Assembly: GCA_040376925.1 (NCBI GenBank)
Contig: JBEIPU010000090.1
Span: forward strand, 1 to 16,226
DNA length: 16,226 nucleotides
From: RAM1 sp040376925
GTDB taxonomy: Bacteria > Pseudomonadota > Gammaproteobacteria > Burkholderiales > Burkholderiaceae_C
Direction of reading: 5' to 3'
Part shown: positions 14,806-16,226 of the stretch, in pieces
Position numbering within the stretch: the first letter of the stretch is position 1
How the letters are laid out: each line of letters opens with the position of its first letter
Notes under the pieces: generated by a model
Told to the model about the DNA's origin: nothing
Databases searched by the model: none
The model's input: only the letters and a program-made list of their open reading frames with translations
Translations under genes and position numbers: made by a program

Positions 14806-16005
14806 ATGAATCCCTTGCTCTCGCGCCTGCAGCCCTACCCCTTCGAGCGGCTGCGGCAATTGTTCGCAGGCGTCACGCCCAACCCCGCGCTGCGGCCCAT
14901 CAGCCTGGGCATTGGCGAACCCAAGCACCCCACGCCCGAATTCATCAAGCAGAAGCTGAACGCCGCCCTGTACGAGCCGGCCACCGACCTCGCGGCCTAC
15001 CCGCCCACGGCCGGAACGCCCCTTTTGCGCGAAGCCTTCACAGGCTGGTTGCAGCGGCGCTACAGACTGCAGCTGGACCCCGCAACCCAGGTGCTGCCGG
15101 TCAATGGCTCGCGCGAAGCCCTGTTTGCCTTTGCGCAAACCGTCATCGACCCGACGCGGGATGCGGTCGTGGTGTGTCCCAATCCGTTCTATCAGATCTA
15201 CGAAGGCGCAGCCCTTCTGGCAGGCGCGCAGCCTTTTTACGCACCCAGCGACCCCGCGCGCAACTTCGCCATCGACTGGGACAGCGTGCCCGATGCGGTG
15301 TGGCAGCGCACGCAACTGGTGTTTGTCTGCTCGCCCGGCAACCCCACCGGCGCGGTCATGCCGCTGGCCGAATGGGAAAAGCTCTTTGCCCTGAGCGACC
15401 GGCATGGCTTTGTCATTGCCAGCGACGAGTGCTACAGCGAAATCTATTTTCGCGACGAACCGCCGCTGGGCGGCCTGGAAGCGGCGGCAAAGCTGGGCCG
15501 CACGGACTTCAGGCGCCTTGTGTCGTTCACCAGCCTGTCCAAGCGCAGCAACGTACCGGGCCTGCGCAGCGGCTTTGTGGCCGGCGATGCGGCGCTGATG
15601 AAAGCCTTCCTGCTCTACCGCACCTACCATGGCAGCGCCATGGCCCCGCCGGTGCAGGCTGCCAGCATGGCGGCCTGGGGCGACGAGCAACACGTGATCG
15701 ACAACCGGGCCCGGTACCGCGCCAAGTTCGCGCAGGTGACACCGCTGCTGGCCAGCGTGCTGGACGTCGCCCTGCCCGACGCAGGCTTCTATTTGTGGGC
15801 GGCGGTCAAGGGCCCGGATACCGACTTCGCCCGCGATCTGCTGGCTCAATACAATGTCACCGTGTTGCCCGGCAGCTACCTGGCCCGCGAGGCCGGTGGA
15901 ACCAACCCCGGCGCGGGCCGCATCCGCATGGCCCTGGTGGCCGAAACCGCCGAATGCCTGGAAGCCGCGCAACGCATCGTCCAATTTGTCCAATCGAGAA
16001 CCTGA
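14806..16005 (+). CDS. dapC: Succinyldiaminopimelate transaminase DapC
   Basis: A 399-residue fold-type I PLP aminotransferase that makes N-succinyl-LL-2,6-diaminopimelate from the keto form with glutamate as donor, in the succinylase route to lysine and peptidoglycan. Visible motifs: GIGEPKHPTP near the N terminus (35-44), NGSREALFAF (100-109) at the cofactor phosphate region, SPGNPTG (176-182) with the substrate/PLP Asn179, SDECY (206-210) with Asp207 pairing the pyridine nitrogen, and SLSKRSNVPGLRSGF (243-257) with Schiff-base Lys246; the SLSKRSN-PG form is typical of DapC. C-terminal Arg in GRIRMAL probably binds the carboxylate. The adjacent dapD, seven bases downstream, strongly supports this over other class I aminotransferases. 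Confidence 0.94.
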   Translation: MNPLLSRLQPYPFERLRQLFAGVTPNPALRPISLGIGEPKHPTPEFIKQKLNAALYEPATDLAAYPPTAGTPLLREAFTGWLQRRYRLQLDPATQVLPVNGSREALFAFAQTVIDPTRDAVVVCPNPFYQIYEGAALLAGAQPFYAPSDPARNFAIDWDSVPDAVWQRTQLVFVCSPGNPTGAVMPLAEWEKLFALSDRHGFVIASDECYSEIYFRDEPPLGGLEAAAKLGRTDFRRLVSFTSLSKRSNVPGLRSGFVAGDAALMKAFLLYRTYHGSAMAPPVQAASMAAWGDEQHVIDNRARYRAKFAQVTPLLASVLDVALPDAGFYLWAAVKGPDTDFARDLLAQYNVTVLPGSYLAREAGGTNPGAGRIRMALVAETAECLEAAQRIVQFVQSRT

Positions 16006-16012
16006 GAATCCA

Positions 16013-16226
16013 ATGAGCGAACAACTGCAGCAGATCATCGACGCCGCGTGGGAAGACCGCGCCAACATCTCGGCCAAGTCGGCCCCCAAAGAGGTGGCTG
16101 ATGCCGTCGAGCACGTGATTGCCGAGCTCAACACCGGCAAGCTGCGCGTAGCCACCCGCCAGGCCGTGGGCCAGTGGACAGTGCACCAGTGGATCAAAAA
16201 GGCCGTGCTGCTGAGCTTTCGCCTGA
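16013..16226 (+). CDS. dapD: Tetrahydrodipicolinate N-succinyltransferase DapD, 5' part (partial)
   Basis: The first 71 codons of dapD, running off the window end. DapD transfers succinyl from succinyl-CoA to tetrahydrodipicolinate, the step before DapC. The visible N-terminal helical domain matches the family closely: a start MSEQLQQIIDAAWEDRA, then AVEHVIAELNTGKLRVA, and the hallmark WTVHQWIKKAVLLSFRL at the end of the fragment. The left-handed beta-helix with the hexapeptide repeats lies beyond the window. The ATG is seven bases after the dapC stop, with a weak GAGA-type ribosome site, so the two are co-transcribed. Confidence 0.95.
   Translation, partial: MSEQLQQIIDAAWEDRANISAKSAPKEVADAVEHVIAELNTGKLRVATRQAVGQWTVHQWIKKAVLLSFRL

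Noticed and set aside
1..16226. CRISPR arrays, tRNA/rRNA genes, insertion sequences, phage or toxin-antitoxin genes
   Set aside because: No regularly spaced repeats, no tRNA-like cloverleaf in the intergenic regions, and no transposase, integrase or toxin-like product; nearly all of the sequence is taken up by the genes listed.

Overview
The window is high-GC DNA (about two thirds G+C by eye) with tightly packed genes. Every recognisable protein resembles versions from Betaproteobacteria, order Burkholderiales, most likely Comamonadaceae (an Acidovorax/Hydrogenophaga/Rhodoferax-like organism). The evidence is the smc-zipA-ligA gene order, the form of ZipA and peptide deformylase, and the dapC-dapD pair. 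The genus cannot be fixed by reading alone.

Layout. (1) 1-1191, + strand: the 3' end of glnD, the bifunctional uridylyltransferase/uridylyl-removing sensor of nitrogen status. (2) 1208-2417, - strand: peptide deformylase (def) followed, with a 20-base overlap, by a seven-beta-strand methyltransferase; this pair converges on glnD. (3) 2466-2882, + strand: a small DUF454/YbaN-type inner-membrane protein, divergent from def. (4) 2896-9534, - strand: the operon smc-zipA-ligA for chromosome segregation, Z-ring anchoring and DNA ligation, with 10-base and 1-base junctions. (5) 9535-9797: the only sizeable non-coding gap. It holds a GC-rich hairpin on the smc side and a very AT-rich stretch on the other. 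(6) 9798-10544, + strand: a seven-helix protein with three MHYT motifs. (7) 10552-14685, - strand: a three-gene two-component operon converging on the MHYT gene. Its genes encode a soluble PAS-PAS histidine kinase, a tandem-receiver protein without an output domain, and a receiver-GAF-histidine kinase. (8) 14806-16226, + strand: dapC and the start of dapD, two consecutive steps of the succinylase branch of lysine/diaminopimelate synthesis.

Most of the window is housekeeping. The part worth a second look is 9721-14700. Here an MHYT membrane protein and a multi-receiver phosphorelay sit between two core blocks (smc operon and dapCD). The signalling proteins have two kinases and three receiver domains but no DNA-binding, GGDEF/EAL or other recognisable output, so the signal must leave the locus through an unlinked partner or by protein-protein contact. 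I found no RNA genes, insertion sequences, CRISPR arrays or phage genes.
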